Of a DNA stretch of 33,767 nt, positions 16,840-24,576 are shown one piece after another. The DNA comes from Streptomyces sp. MNU76 (lineage in GTDB: Bacteria; Actinomycetota; Actinomycetes; Streptomycetales; Streptomycetaceae), in the NCBI RefSeq assembly GCF_020982545.1, contig NZ_JAJKLK010000016.1:1-33767 (forward strand), written 5' to 3'. Position 1 is the stretch's first letter, and every line of letters begins with the position of its first letter. A program made the translations under genes and the position numbers. The notes beneath the pieces were generated by a model. It had not been told where the DNA came from. It did not search any database and was given only the letters and a program-made list of their open reading frames with translations.

Positions 16840-17955
16840 TCACGCCTCGGCGAGGCGGATCGCATACCGGATGCTCTCCAGCTCCCGGCGCCCGCGCGCC
16901 GAAAGCTCCCGGCTATCCAACATCACGGGCAGCCTGTCGCGCAGGACACGGTCTGCTGCGCCGGATCGCAGCAGGTTGGGCCGTACCCGGAGCAGGGACC
17001 ACACCGAGTGGATGTTGAGGTCGACATAGCCGTGATGCGGCGCGAGACCGTGAGCGAGGTGGGCGAGGAGTCTGTCACCCGGCCACGGCCCCGGGGTGCG
17101 GGCGGCGATGAAGTCGTCACTCAGCTCCAGATGCGCGGTCTCGCCGATCCAGTACGCCCAGTAGTTCAGGTTCGCGGCTTCGCCGGCATCGTCGTCGATG
17201 AGGGCGGTGTCGATGAAGTGGCTCATGCGGTCCCGGTCTCCTTGCCGGGCCGAGACGGCGGCAACGGACCTGGAGTTGAGCCAATGCGTGAGCCAGTCGC
17301 CGGGGCGTTCGGTGGCCTGCTGGTGGGCGAGCCACTCCGACGTGTCGGTCTGGTCGTCGTACCCGGAGAGGTAGAGGGCCTGGCGGCGGAGCAGGAACTG
17401 GTCCTCCCTCCGGGCCTGCTCCGCGGTTCGCCGCATCCGCGTGAAGAACCGTGCCCGGTCGGCAGCCGACAGCTCCGGCCCGGCCGGCGCGGGTCCTCGG
17501 CGCTTGCGGGGCGGATCGGGCAGGTCGCGGACGGGCTGTGGTGGTACGTGGTTGAGGGGCCAGGCGAGGACCTCGACGAGGTCGCGCTGCATCACCCAGG
17601 CCCCGAGCGGGCTTTCCTCGACGTCGGTCTCGTTGTCGAGGGCCTCGGCGAGGAGGACATCCGCTTCCAGGGCGCGGTCCAGGGCTTGCAGGAGTGCGGG
17701 GGCGGTGCCCATCTGCATCAGCCGGTGACGGTGCACGAGCATCTGCCCGACCGGCACGGCGGTGAGGGGGCGGCGGCCGGACTCCCACCCCGCGATCGTG
17801 TCCGTGGACACCCGCAGCTGCTCAGCCGCTTCCTCCTGGGTGCGTCCTTGCTGCTCTCGGATGACCCGGAAGACGTAGCCGGCGATGACGCCCACGCGTG
17901 GGCGCCCGGATGATCCCTGACTGCCGGTCAGGGTTTGTCGCGAACTCGACCGCAT
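16840..17955 (-). CDS. XRE-family transcriptional regulator with a large C-terminal domain
   Basis: 371 residues from ATG 17955 with AAAGGG as RBS (the frame is open to 17991). The N-terminal helix-turn-helix at about residues 26-80 reads FRVIREQQGRTQEEAAEQLR then VSTDTIAGWESGRRPLT. The C-terminal ~300 residues are helical, with LNSRSVAAVSARQGDRDRMS, HFIDTALIDDDAGEAANLNY, WAYWIGETAHLELSDD and LNIHSVWSLLRVRPNLLR, matching a common Streptomyces regulator type. It is divergent from the ATP-binding/RiPP genes across a 300-bp intergenic region and co-oriented with the HD gene. It probably controls one or both units. The effector is unknown. Confidence 0.85.
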   Translation of the reverse strand: MRSSSRQTLTGSQGSSGRPRVGVIAGYVFRVIREQQGRTQEEAAEQLRVSTDTIAGWESGRRPLTAVPVGQMLVHRHRLMQMGTAPALLQALDRALEADVLLAEALDNETDVEESPLGAWVMQRDLVEVLAWPLNHVPPQPVRDLPDPPRKRRGPAPAGPELSAADRARFFTRMRRTAEQARREDQFLLRRQALYLSGYDDQTDTSEWLAHQQATERPGDWLTHWLNSRSVAAVSARQGDRDRMSHFIDTALIDDDAGEAANLNYWAYWIGETAHLELSDDFIAARTPGPWPGDRLLAHLAHGLAPHHGYVDLNIHSVWSLLRVRPNLLRSGAADRVLRDRLPVMLDSRELSARGRRELESIRYAIRLAEA

Positions 17956-18258
17956 GAACAGACCCTTTCCCCGGTGTTCGCAGCAAACCACTTGTACTCG
18001 CGGTCACTTCAGGCAGTGATCACGGTTCTCTACCGTCGTATGCATCACCGAACGAGCCTAGTAGGGCGGTTGTCACGGTGGGCTTCGTTACCGAGGCTTC
18101 CGAGTTGAACCTCCGTAGGCGACAACGTCGAAGGGCTGCTGCTCACCCCGGCCACGGGGCCGACCTGAGCAACGGCGGGCGTGCGTCCTTCGCACACAGC
18201 CCTGACGGCCGGTGGTTGGGCTACACACGGAACGCGAGCACCCCCGAGGGACGCGACG
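17956..18258. promoter_or_regulatory. Divergent promoter region between XRE and RiPP units
   Basis: About 300 bp between the two divergent operons. A small dyad, TCAC-8 nt-GTGA, lies near 18004-18019. No strong consensus promoter boxes were assigned. Open frames in it are not supported by ribosome sites. Confidence 0.4.
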
Positions 18259-18672
18259 ATGACCATGACGGCTGCAACGGTGGGACCACAGCGCTACCAG
18301 GAGCGGTACGCGGCGAGGCTGGAAGCCGCCGCTCAGGCGCGTCGGGACATAGCGCTGGTGCTGGAGACCTGGGGCCTGCCTCAGCTGGTGGACGTCGCGA
18401 AGCAGGTCGTCACGGAGCTGGTGGCCAACGCGGTGGAGCACACCGACGCCGCCACGGTCGGTGCCTCGATCACACGGACAGGCAAGGAGTCCGCGCGGAT
18501 CGTCGTGACCGACACGTCCCGCACCAGACCCACCCCTGGCACGCCGTCCCCGGACGACGAGCACGGCCGCGGACTACTCCTCGTCGAAGCTCTGGCCCAC
18601 GACTGGGGCAGCGAGCCGGTGCACGGCGGGAAACGCGTCTGGGCAGAGCTGCGTGCGGACGGCACCTGGTGA
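18259..18672 (+). CDS. ATP-binding protein, anti-sigma-factor kinase-like (HATPase_c)
   Basis: 137 residues from ATG 18259 with GAGGG upstream. The GHKL ATP-binding fold is visible: the N-box VVTELVANAVEHTDA and the G-box DDEHGRGLLLVEALA, with a final HGGKRVWAEL strand. There is no histidine phospho-acceptor or sensor domain, so it resembles RsbW/SpoIIAB-type kinases, which are abundant in Streptomyces. The stop overlaps the start of the next gene (GTGA), so it is the first gene of the RiPP transcription unit. Its partner (anti-sigma or anti-anti-sigma) is not in the window. Confidence 0.85.
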   Translation: MTMTAATVGPQRYQERYAARLEAAAQARRDIALVLETWGLPQLVDVAKQVVTELVANAVEHTDAATVGASITRTGKESARIVVTDTSRTRPTPGTPSPDDEHGRGLLLVEALAHDWGSEPVHGGKRVWAELRADGTW

Positions 18673-18872
18673 CCGCTCCGCCCACGGCCACCTTGCCGCG
18701 CGTCGAACGGCTCACTCCGCGGCAGCAGATGGCCGTGGACTGTGCGCGCTGCGCCCGCCGGTTGGGGATGGCCGGCCAGGTGTGGGGCGAAGTGCGCCAC
18801 CGGGGCCTGCTGTTCCGGCTCTGGATCTGCGCGCCCGAATGCCCGCCGTCCCTCACCGGCGGCGTTGCATGA
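18669..18872 (+). CDS. Small Cys-containing protein
   Basis: 67 residues starting at GTG 18669, overlapping the previous stop by 4 nt. It carries a CARC pair in VDCARCARRLG and a later Cys in LWICAPECPPS, so a small zinc ribbon is possible. It has no signal peptide. It is conserved in position only as far as I can judge and was not recognised as a family. Its TGA overlaps an ATG at 18869 that reads into the frame of the RiPP precursor. Confidence 0.6.
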   Translation: MTAPPTATLPRVERLTPRQQMAVDCARCARRLGMAGQVWGEVRHRGLLFRLWICAPECPPSLTGGVA

Positions 18873-19048
18873 GCCGCCGCCTGACGCCGGAGCCCGATGC
18901 CCGGCGCCGGGCGGCGCACAACCCGCTCTGCGTCTGTATGACCGGCTTCCCGACGGAGCGGAGCGGCCCCGCGAGACCCTCGGCCGTGCCCTCGCGCACG
19001 GCCGAGTCAGAGAACAGTCCGAGCACCAGCAACCACAAGGAGGCACCC

Positions 19049-19276
19049 ATGCCCACGGCAACGCTCGTCCCGTTCGGCGCCCGCGCCGAGCGCACCCCGT
19101 ACACCGTGACCCTGGAGGCGGGATCGTTCGTGTACGACCCGGCCCGGCAGGTCAACGTCCTGACCGACGGCTCCGGCGCCCTGTGGAGCCGCTCCACCTC
19201 GCTGGCCGGGAGCTGCACGAACACCAACTGGGACAGCAAGAACGACGACACGGCCGACCCGTACCTGATGCGGTGA
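19049..19276 (+). CDS. tgmA: ATP-grasp-modified RiPP (graspetide) precursor
   Basis: 75 residues from ATG 19049, with an excellent AAGGAGG 5-6 nt upstream. The leader has the family hallmark: PFG near the start, then RTPYTVTLEAGSFVYDPARQ at residues 15-34. The putative core (about 48-72) is rich in Thr/Ser and acids: STSLAGSCTNTNWDSKNDDT then ADP, with Asp62, Asp66, Asp67 and Asp70 as ring acids and Ser/Thr (or Lys64) as nucleophiles. The TGA overlaps the GTG of the ATP-grasp gene, coupling dose of precursor and enzyme. The same frame is open upstream to ATG 18869, giving a 135-residue alternative whose extra part looks non-coding. A single Cys56 in the core is notable. The assignment rests on leader motif plus neighbours. 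Confidence 0.88.
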   Translation: MPTATLVPFGARAERTPYTVTLEAGSFVYDPARQVNVLTDGSGALWSRSTSLAGSCTNTNWDSKNDDTADPYLMR

Positions 19277-20244
19277 GACAGTACCTGTCCGGCGGCCCGG
19301 TGCTGGTCGTCACCAAGGAACTGGACCCCGCGGCGGACCTGGTGGTCGACGAGCTGACGATCCGGCGTGTGCCGGTGATGCGGTTCGACATGGGGGACTT
19401 CCCTCTGTCCATGTCCCTGTCCGTCGAGCACGCCGCAGCACCCTGGACGGGGGTCCTGGCTGACGAGTACCGCTCCGTGCGGCTGGAAGAGGTGAGGGCC
19501 GTCTACTACAGGCGGCCCCGCCTTCCCGCCGTCTCCGACGGGCTGCAGGAGCCGCACCGCACGTGGGCCAACGAGCAGGCGCTTGCCGGACTGCTCGGCA
19601 CGCTGTACGCGCTGCCGGTGACGTGGGTCAACCGGCCGGACGTGGACGGCATCGCCTCCCACAAGCCCGGTCAGCTCCCCGTCGCGGCGGCGCAAGGGCT
19701 CCGCACGCCTCGCTCGCTGATCACCACCGACCGGGAAGTGGCCAGGAAGTTCTGCTACGAGATGCGCGGTCCGGTGATCTGCAAGCCGCTCATGGGCGGC
19801 CCGCTGGAGTACCCGGACGGCCACCGCACCGGGGTGCCGACCCATGTGGTCGACCCCGACACGATCGACGACTCCGTGTCCCTGACAGCGCACCTGTTCC
19901 AGGAGTGGGTTCCCAAGACCCACGAGGTGCGGTTGACCGTCGTGGGCAAGGAGATGTTCGCGGCCGAGATCCACGCGGGCAGCGACGCTGCTCGGGTGGA
20001 CTGGCGCAGCGACTACGACGCCCTCACCTACGACGTGTGCCAAGTGCCGGACGACGTACGGGCGGGCGTGCTGAGCTGGCTGGAGCACTTCCGTCTCAGC
20101 TTCGGCGCGTTCGACTTCGCCGTGACCCCTGCCGGGAACTGGGTGATGTTCGAGTGCAACCCGTCCGGAGAGTGGTCCTGGATCCAGAACAAGACGGGCC
20201 TGCCCATCGCCACGCACATCGCTGATCTACTCGCCGGGGGATGA
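19273..20244 (+). CDS. tgmB: ATP-grasp ribosomal peptide maturase
   Basis: 323 residues from GTG 19273, overlapping the precursor stop (GTGA). The N-terminal pre-ATP-grasp part begins PVLVVTKELDPAADLVVDEL. The ATP-grasp core includes GPVICKPLMGG (ATP-binding Lys), LFQEWVPKTHEVRLTVVG, and FGAFDFAVTPAGNWVMFECN with the metal-binding Glu-x-Asn. The YYRRPRLP motif near residue 80 is shared with MvdD/PGM1-type and TgmB-type ligases. It should activate acidic side chains of TgmA with ATP and link them to Thr/Ser (ester) or Lys (amide), forming macrocycles in the cytoplasm. Its stop overlaps the methyltransferase start. Confidence 0.92.
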   Translation: MRQYLSGGPVLVVTKELDPAADLVVDELTIRRVPVMRFDMGDFPLSMSLSVEHAAAPWTGVLADEYRSVRLEEVRAVYYRRPRLPAVSDGLQEPHRTWANEQALAGLLGTLYALPVTWVNRPDVDGIASHKPGQLPVAAAQGLRTPRSLITTDREVARKFCYEMRGPVICKPLMGGPLEYPDGHRTGVPTHVVDPDTIDDSVSLTAHLFQEWVPKTHEVRLTVVGKEMFAAEIHAGSDAARVDWRSDYDALTYDVCQVPDDVRAGVLSWLEHFRLSFGAFDFAVTPAGNWVMFECNPSGEWSWIQNKTGLPIATHIADLLAGG

Positions 20245-21404
20245 CCATGACGACACACACCGAAGAACGCGCCATCCAGTTGCGCACGGCACTGGCCGAC
20301 GTCCTGGAGGCCAACGGGCAACTGTCCGACCCGACATGGCGGAAGGTGTTCGAGGCCGTTCCCCGCCATCCGTTCGTCCCGGAGTTCTGGACCCTGGTCG
20401 GCGGAGAGCAGCGGCACGTGACCTCCGCCGACCCCGACTGGCTGGACCTGGTGTACTCGGATGACGCGCTGGCCACACAGCTCACCGACGGTGTGGCCAC
20501 ATCGTCGTCAACAGCGCCCGGCCTCATGCTCGTCATGCTCCAGGCCCTCGACGTCGCCGATGGTCACCGCGTGCTGGAGATCGCGACCGGCACCGGCTAC
20601 AACGCGGCACTCCTGTCCGAACGGCTTGGAAGCCACCAGGTGGTTACGGCCGAGGTCGACCCGGGGCTGGCGCGGCTGGCGGGAGCGCGGCTGCGGCGCT
20701 GCGGATACACCCCGCTGGTGCAGGCCGGGGACGGCCGTGACGGCTACCCGGCCAGGGCCCCGTACGACCGGCTGATCGCCACCTGTGGTTTCACCACGAT
20801 CCCGACGGTCTGGCTGGAGCAGGTGCGGCCCGCCGGCCTCATCGTGTGTCCTGTCGGCTGGGGGACCGTGTGCCTGGTCGTCGCCGACGATGGCCGCGCC
20901 GAAGGCCGGTTCCTGCCCGGTGCTTCATACTTCATGGCCGTACGCGACGCCGGTGCCACCGGCGCCCCGGCACACCCAGGCAGGCCGAGCGCGACGAGCG
21001 GCCGACTCACCGGCCTGGACCTGGCCGAGGTCGCCGGGGACGATGCGTTCCGTTTCGTGCTCTCGCTGGTCACGCCGGACACGGCTTTCGCTTCGGAGCG
21101 CGATGGCGATGGCCGGGTGACGGCCGTGGAGTTGTGGGGTGCTGACGGCGCGTGGGCGCGCGCCGAGGACGGTGGCGTACGGCAGGCCGGGCCGCGTCTG
21201 CTGTGGGACGCGGTGGAGGCGGCACACGAGCTGTACGTCGAGAACGACCGGCCTGGCCGGGAGCGCTTCGGAGTGACCGTGACCGCCGAGGGGCAGCGCA
21301 TCTGGCTCGACGTCCCCAGCCGTCCCGTACCGGTTGCCCGTGCCGTGGCCCAGGACGGCGGTAGGTCCTCAGAGAGCCCAAACTGCCGTACAGCGGCCAC
21401 GTGA
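20241..21404 (+). CDS. tgmC: PIMT-type methyltransferase of the ATP-grasp RiPP system
   Basis: 387 residues from ATG 20241 (ATGA overlap with tgmB). It belongs to the protein-L-isoaspartate O-methyltransferase fold: a FEAVPRHPFVPEFW entry motif, SAM motif I VLEIATGTGYNAALL, then VVTAEVDPGLARLAGARL, and VQAGDGRDGYPARAPYDRLI. A C-terminal extension of about 170 residues beyond the methylase core is typical of graspetide-associated members. In fuscimiditide-like systems such an enzyme methylates an Asp of the ring-closed peptide, which then forms aspartimide. The same reaction is expected here, with Asp62, Asp66, Asp67 or Asp70 of TgmA as candidates. This is an inference from family and context. 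Confidence 0.88.
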   Translation: MTMTTHTEERAIQLRTALADVLEANGQLSDPTWRKVFEAVPRHPFVPEFWTLVGGEQRHVTSADPDWLDLVYSDDALATQLTDGVATSSSTAPGLMLVMLQALDVADGHRVLEIATGTGYNAALLSERLGSHQVVTAEVDPGLARLAGARLRRCGYTPLVQAGDGRDGYPARAPYDRLIATCGFTTIPTVWLEQVRPAGLIVCPVGWGTVCLVVADDGRAEGRFLPGASYFMAVRDAGATGAPAHPGRPSATSGRLTGLDLAEVAGDDAFRFVLSLVTPDTAFASERDGDGRVTAVELWGADGAWARAEDGGVRQAGPRLLWDAVEAAHELYVENDRPGRERFGVTVTAEGQRIWLDVPSRPVPVARAVAQDGGRSSESPNCRTAAT

Positions 21405-21480
21405 GCGGGCACTTCCATGGCCGCTGGCGACCGTCGCCGCCCCCTGCCGGACCTGCACCCCCGTCAACTGGGAGCCCCGA

Positions 21481-22026
21481 GTGAGTGATCAGCCCGACAA
21501 GCCGTTCCTCCAGCTCGTCGTCTGCGCGGCCGGGGTCGCCGCCGACGTCGGCCGGCTGATCAGCGCAGCACAGGAGCGGCACTGGGACGTCGGGGTCGTC
21601 GCGACCCCGCAAGGGCTCGGCTTCCTCGACGCGGAGGCAGTCGAGGCCCAGACCGGCCGCCCCATCCGCTCGGCCTGGCGGTCGCCGGGGGAACCGCGGC
21701 CGACTCGGCCTGCGGATGCGATCGCGGTCGCCCCGGCGACCTTCAACACGGTCAACAAGTGGGCGGCAGGGATCTCCGACAATCTCGCGCTGGGCATCCT
21801 GTGCGAAGCGCCCGCCATGGACATCCCGATCGCTGTGCTGCCGTACCTGAACTCGGCCCAGGCCGCCCATCCCGCATACCGGCAGAGTCTGGAGCGGCTG
21901 CGCGAGATGGGCGTCCTGATTGGCTCGTACGAGCCGCACCGGCCGAAGGCCGGCGGCGGGGCCGACCGTTATCGCTGGGAGGAAGTGCTGGAGCTGCTCG
22001 CCTCCAGATTGTCGGTGCGGTCGTGA
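21481..22026 (+). CDS. Flavoprotein (HFCD / phosphopantothenoylcysteine decarboxylase-like)
   Basis: 181 residues from GTG 21481, with GGGAG about 9 nt upstream. The N-terminal strand is LQLVVCAAGVAADVGRLISA, and the flavin/substrate loop is VAPATFNTVNKWAAGISDNL, as in the HFCD family that binds FMN and oxidatively decarboxylates Cys-containing substrates (EpiD, Dfp). The His usually found near the N-terminus of the catalytic core is not obvious. It follows tgmC by 76 bp on the same strand, so it may belong to the unit. TgmA lacks a C-terminal Cys, so an EpiD-like role on this peptide is not obvious. Its stop abuts the stop of the relaxase gene, which converges on it. Confidence 0.8.
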   Translation: MSDQPDKPFLQLVVCAAGVAADVGRLISAAQERHWDVGVVATPQGLGFLDAEAVEAQTGRPIRSAWRSPGEPRPTRPADAIAVAPATFNTVNKWAAGISDNLALGILCEAPAMDIPIAVLPYLNSAQAAHPAYRQSLERLREMGVLIGSYEPHRPKAGGGADRYRWEEVLELLASRLSVRS

Positions 22027-23754
22027 TCAGCGCCGCCGTGCTTGTGGCGGTGGCGGTTGCGGGGCCGGGGCGGCGGCTGCTTCGTGGGCCGGAGGGTTGG
22101 GGCGCTGTGCTGCGCTGTCGGCCCAGGCTGGGCTGTGGGCCTGTGCTGCGCGGCTTTGTGCGCTGGGTGCCGGCCGTGCGCTGAGGCGCTCGACGCGCCA
22201 GGTCAGGACCCATGCGGGGCGGCGGGCGTCGTCCAGGGCCCGTTGGTCGGCGGCCTGCTGGAGGAGCTGCTCCGGGTCGTGGCCTGCGGCTTCGGCTTCG
22301 GCGAGGGCAGCGGTGAGAGCGTCGAAGGCGGGGTCTTCGATGACTTGCTCCACGTGATCGGGCACGGCCCGGCGTATCTGGCGGATGTGTCGGTCGACGG
22401 CCTGCTGGGGCGGCCGGTGCTGGGCGAGGGCGGCCAGGGGTGCGGCTGCGGCCTGTTCGTAGGCGGCCTGGAGGTGGAGCAGGGTCTGCTGGGCGGCGCC
22501 GACCTGCTGGTCGTGGTGGCGGAACTGGTGCCAGCGGGCGGCAGCGATGACGACGAGGATCGCGGCGTCGAGGAACATTGCCAGGGCGGCGCCGTCCTTG
22601 GGCGCGGGCTCGCGGAGCATGGCGCGTACGGCGCCCCGCAGTGCTCGGGCGTGATGGTGTTCGGCCCGGATGCGGGAGCGGGTGGCGCGCTCGAACGCGG
22701 ACGCCGCCTCACGGAGCTGGGGGCGCAGGTGCTGGGGTGCGAGAAGGGGAAGGGCGTCGAGTGCCTCGCCGAAGACAGCGAGGTGGGCCTGGCCGACTTC
22801 GTCGTCGCCCTGGTCGAGGTGGTGGGGGATGCGCTCGGTGGCGGCGGTGGCCTGGTGCCAGGGGTTGGGCCTGCGCCGGCCGGGCTGGTCGGCGGGCTGC
22901 GGTTCGATGTTCGCCAGGCGTTCTTGGATCTTGGGGAAGGAGAGGTCCGGAGCGAGTTTGGAGCCGGAGTACCAGATGGGGCCGCCTGCGTCGTCTGCGA
23001 GTGCGACCTTGTAGCCGCGTATGTCGCCGGAGGGGAAGCGCACGATCTCGACGAGGATGTCATCGATGTGGCGGAGCAGGTGCACGAACTCCTCCATGCT
23101 GGAGGCTGCGGCCACGACGGTGCGGACGGTGGCGCGCAGTCGCTCGGGGGCGGTCTTGTCCTGACCGGCGCGGCGGGCCTTCTCCTGCTCGGCGCGGGTG
23201 GGCCGCTTGGCGGCCGTGCGGTCCCCGCGGACCACTTGGAACAGGCCGTATTCCTTCTCGATGGCGGCGAGTTCACGGTCGGCGGTGAGGTAGTCGTTCC
23301 AGTGGCGGGCGGTGCGCAGATCCGCCCGGACTTTGGTGGCGGCGATGTGGATGTGGTCGGGTGCGTGGCGGACGGCGACCCAGCGGCAGCCGTCCGGGTC
23401 GCCGTCGGGTGCGATGCCGGTGGCGGCGACGACGCGGCGGGCGATGTCGGCCCATTCGTCGTCGTTGAGGTGGCGGTCGGTCTCGGCAGCGCGGATGGAG
23501 CAGTGCCACACGTGCTTCTCGGGGGCGCGGCCCAGTCGCCTGGCTTGCTTGACATGCAGATCCAGGTCGGCCACGAGGAGCCTCCTGGTGGCGTCGGCGT
23601 CGGCGTCGGCGTCCTCGGAACGGCCGGGGTCGGGGGCGAAGCCGTCCCAAGAGGCGACCAGGTGCGGGTCGGTGTGGTCCTTGGCCTTCTTCGTGTCGAA
23701 CAAGTACCGGATCAGGCCCGCGGTCTCCCTGCCATTGCTGATCTTCGCGATCAC
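22027..23754 (-). CDS. Relaxase/mobilization nuclease (MobA/VirD2 family)
   Basis: 575 residues from ATG 23754. N-terminal relaxase domain: GLIRYLFDTKK with Tyr17 as candidate nucleophile, HVWHCSIRA (81-89), and the metal-binding HUH-type motif RHAPDHIHIAATKVRAD (His130, His134, His136). The C-terminal ~300 residues are Ala/Arg/Gln-rich and helical, with a Pro-rich end. It nicks the transfer origin and pilots the strand during conjugation, using machinery supplied by another element. It overlaps mobC by 4 nt. A short codon repeat encodes DADADADA near residues 48-55. It converges with the flavoprotein gene with no gap. Confidence 0.9.
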   Translation of the reverse strand: MIAKISNGRETAGLIRYLFDTKKAKDHTDPHLVASWDGFAPDPGRSEDADADADATRRLLVADLDLHVKQARRLGRAPEKHVWHCSIRAAETDRHLNDDEWADIARRVVAATGIAPDGDPDGCRWVAVRHAPDHIHIAATKVRADLRTARHWNDYLTADRELAAIEKEYGLFQVVRGDRTAAKRPTRAEQEKARRAGQDKTAPERLRATVRTVVAAASSMEEFVHLLRHIDDILVEIVRFPSGDIRGYKVALADDAGGPIWYSGSKLAPDLSFPKIQERLANIEPQPADQPGRRRPNPWHQATAATERIPHHLDQGDDEVGQAHLAVFGEALDALPLLAPQHLRPQLREAASAFERATRSRIRAEHHHARALRGAVRAMLREPAPKDGAALAMFLDAAILVVIAAARWHQFRHHDQQVGAAQQTLLHLQAAYEQAAAAPLAALAQHRPPQQAVDRHIRQIRRAVPDHVEQVIEDPAFDALTAALAEAEAAGHDPEQLLQQAADQRALDDARRPAWVLTWRVERLSARPAPSAQSRAAQAHSPAWADSAAQRPNPPAHEAAAAPAPQPPPPQARRR

Positions 23755-24404
23755 CGGGCCGCCTTCTTGGAGACGGCCTCGTTCGAGGCTGCCGCGATGT
23801 GGCGGACTGTGGCGCCGACTGCGTCCAGGGTGCGCTCGGCCTGGGTCAGGAGTGCGGTGTCCACAGGGTGTGGATGGCCGCCGGAGTTGAGCTTCTTGGC
23901 GATCTGGTTGATGTTGTGGCCGATCTTGGCGACTTCGCCACGGAGGGCGGTCAGCTCGTCGATGTAGTCGTCGAGCGGGGTGCGCTGGCCGGGCAGGGCG
24001 AGGTCGCCGTGGACGTGGGCCATGACGACAGCGCCGACGTAGTGGGCGCCGGCGATGTTCAGCGACCGCGCCATGGCGCGGATCTCGTTCTTCTCGTCGA
24101 CGCTGTAGCGGGCGTCGACCCGCTCCTTGCGCTGGCCGTTCGGGTCGGGCTTGCGGCGTCGGGCGACACGGTGCAGGGCGGCGGCTTCGGCGGCACGCGG
24201 CAGTTGGGCGGCGGGGGTGTCGGCGGGCTGCTGTTTCCCCTCGGGCGCCCCCCGGCGCCCGAGTGCCTCCGCCACCACCGGGGCGGAGGCTTCCCCGTGG
24301 GGCCGGCCTGTGGACGGTCCAGCGGGATACCTTGCTGGCCGGGTGGCTGGAGTAGTGGTCATCTCCTGCTGGGTGGTGCGGCCTTCGTGGTGCGGGTGGT
24401 GCAT
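23751..24404 (-). CDS. mobC: MobC-like relaxosome accessory protein
   Basis: About 217 residues from ATG 24404 (GGAGG 9 nt upstream; the frame is open to 24461). The C-terminal MobC signature is clear: LRGEVAKIGHNINQIAKKLN, then SGGHP and TERTLDAVGATVR-like helices. The N-terminal third is low-complexity and Pro/Arg-rich. A ribbon-helix-helix-like segment (RVDARYSVDEKNEIRAMARS) precedes. MobC helps the relaxase open oriT. The last four bases overlap the relaxase start (ATGA), so the two are co-translated. Upstream lies a hairpin repeat that could be part of oriT or a regulatory site. Confidence 0.85.
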   Translation of the reverse strand: MHHPHHEGRTTQQEMTTTPATRPARYPAGPSTGRPHGEASAPVVAEALGRRGAPEGKQQPADTPAAQLPRAAEAAALHRVARRRKPDPNGQRKERVDARYSVDEKNEIRAMARSLNIAGAHYVGAVVMAHVHGDLALPGQRTPLDDYIDELTALRGEVAKIGHNINQIAKKLNSGGHPHPVDTALLTQAERTLDAVGATVRHIAAASNEAVSKKAAR

Positions 24405-24480
24405 GGGGTCGGCCTCCATGGGGCGTTGGTGACTGTTCGCCTGGTCAGGGCTGAAGTGCACGGGGTGGTGATGCCGCGTC

Positions 24481-24534
24481 GACCCGTTGCGGGGCGGTCA
24501 CCCGTCCCCGCGCTGACCTGCGCGGGGACGGGTG
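24481..24534. repeat. 54-bp hairpin repeat, copy 1 (before mobC)
   Basis: 52 of 54 bases match 25609-25662. It contains a perfect 14-bp inverted repeat, CACCCGTCCCCGCG at 24499-24512 and its complement at 24521-24534, around the loop CTGACCTG. It lies 43 bp after the DUF2637 stop and about 80 bp before the mobC start. It is a candidate attenuator, terminator or relaxosome binding site. Confidence 0.75.
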
Positions 24535-24576
24535 GTGCGAGTCGAGCGGGACGAGCGATAGGGCGGCCGAAGGGAC

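Noticed and set aside
18078..18668. A long plus-strand frame upstream of the small Cys gene
   Set aside because: It overlaps the ATP-binding gene out of frame. Only its last 67 codons, from the coupled GTG 18669, are supported.
22042..23967. A 641-residue plus-strand frame opposite the relaxase and mobC
   Set aside because: Low-complexity Gly/Val-rich translation with no domain. The opposite strand carries the relaxase HUH motif and MobC signature.
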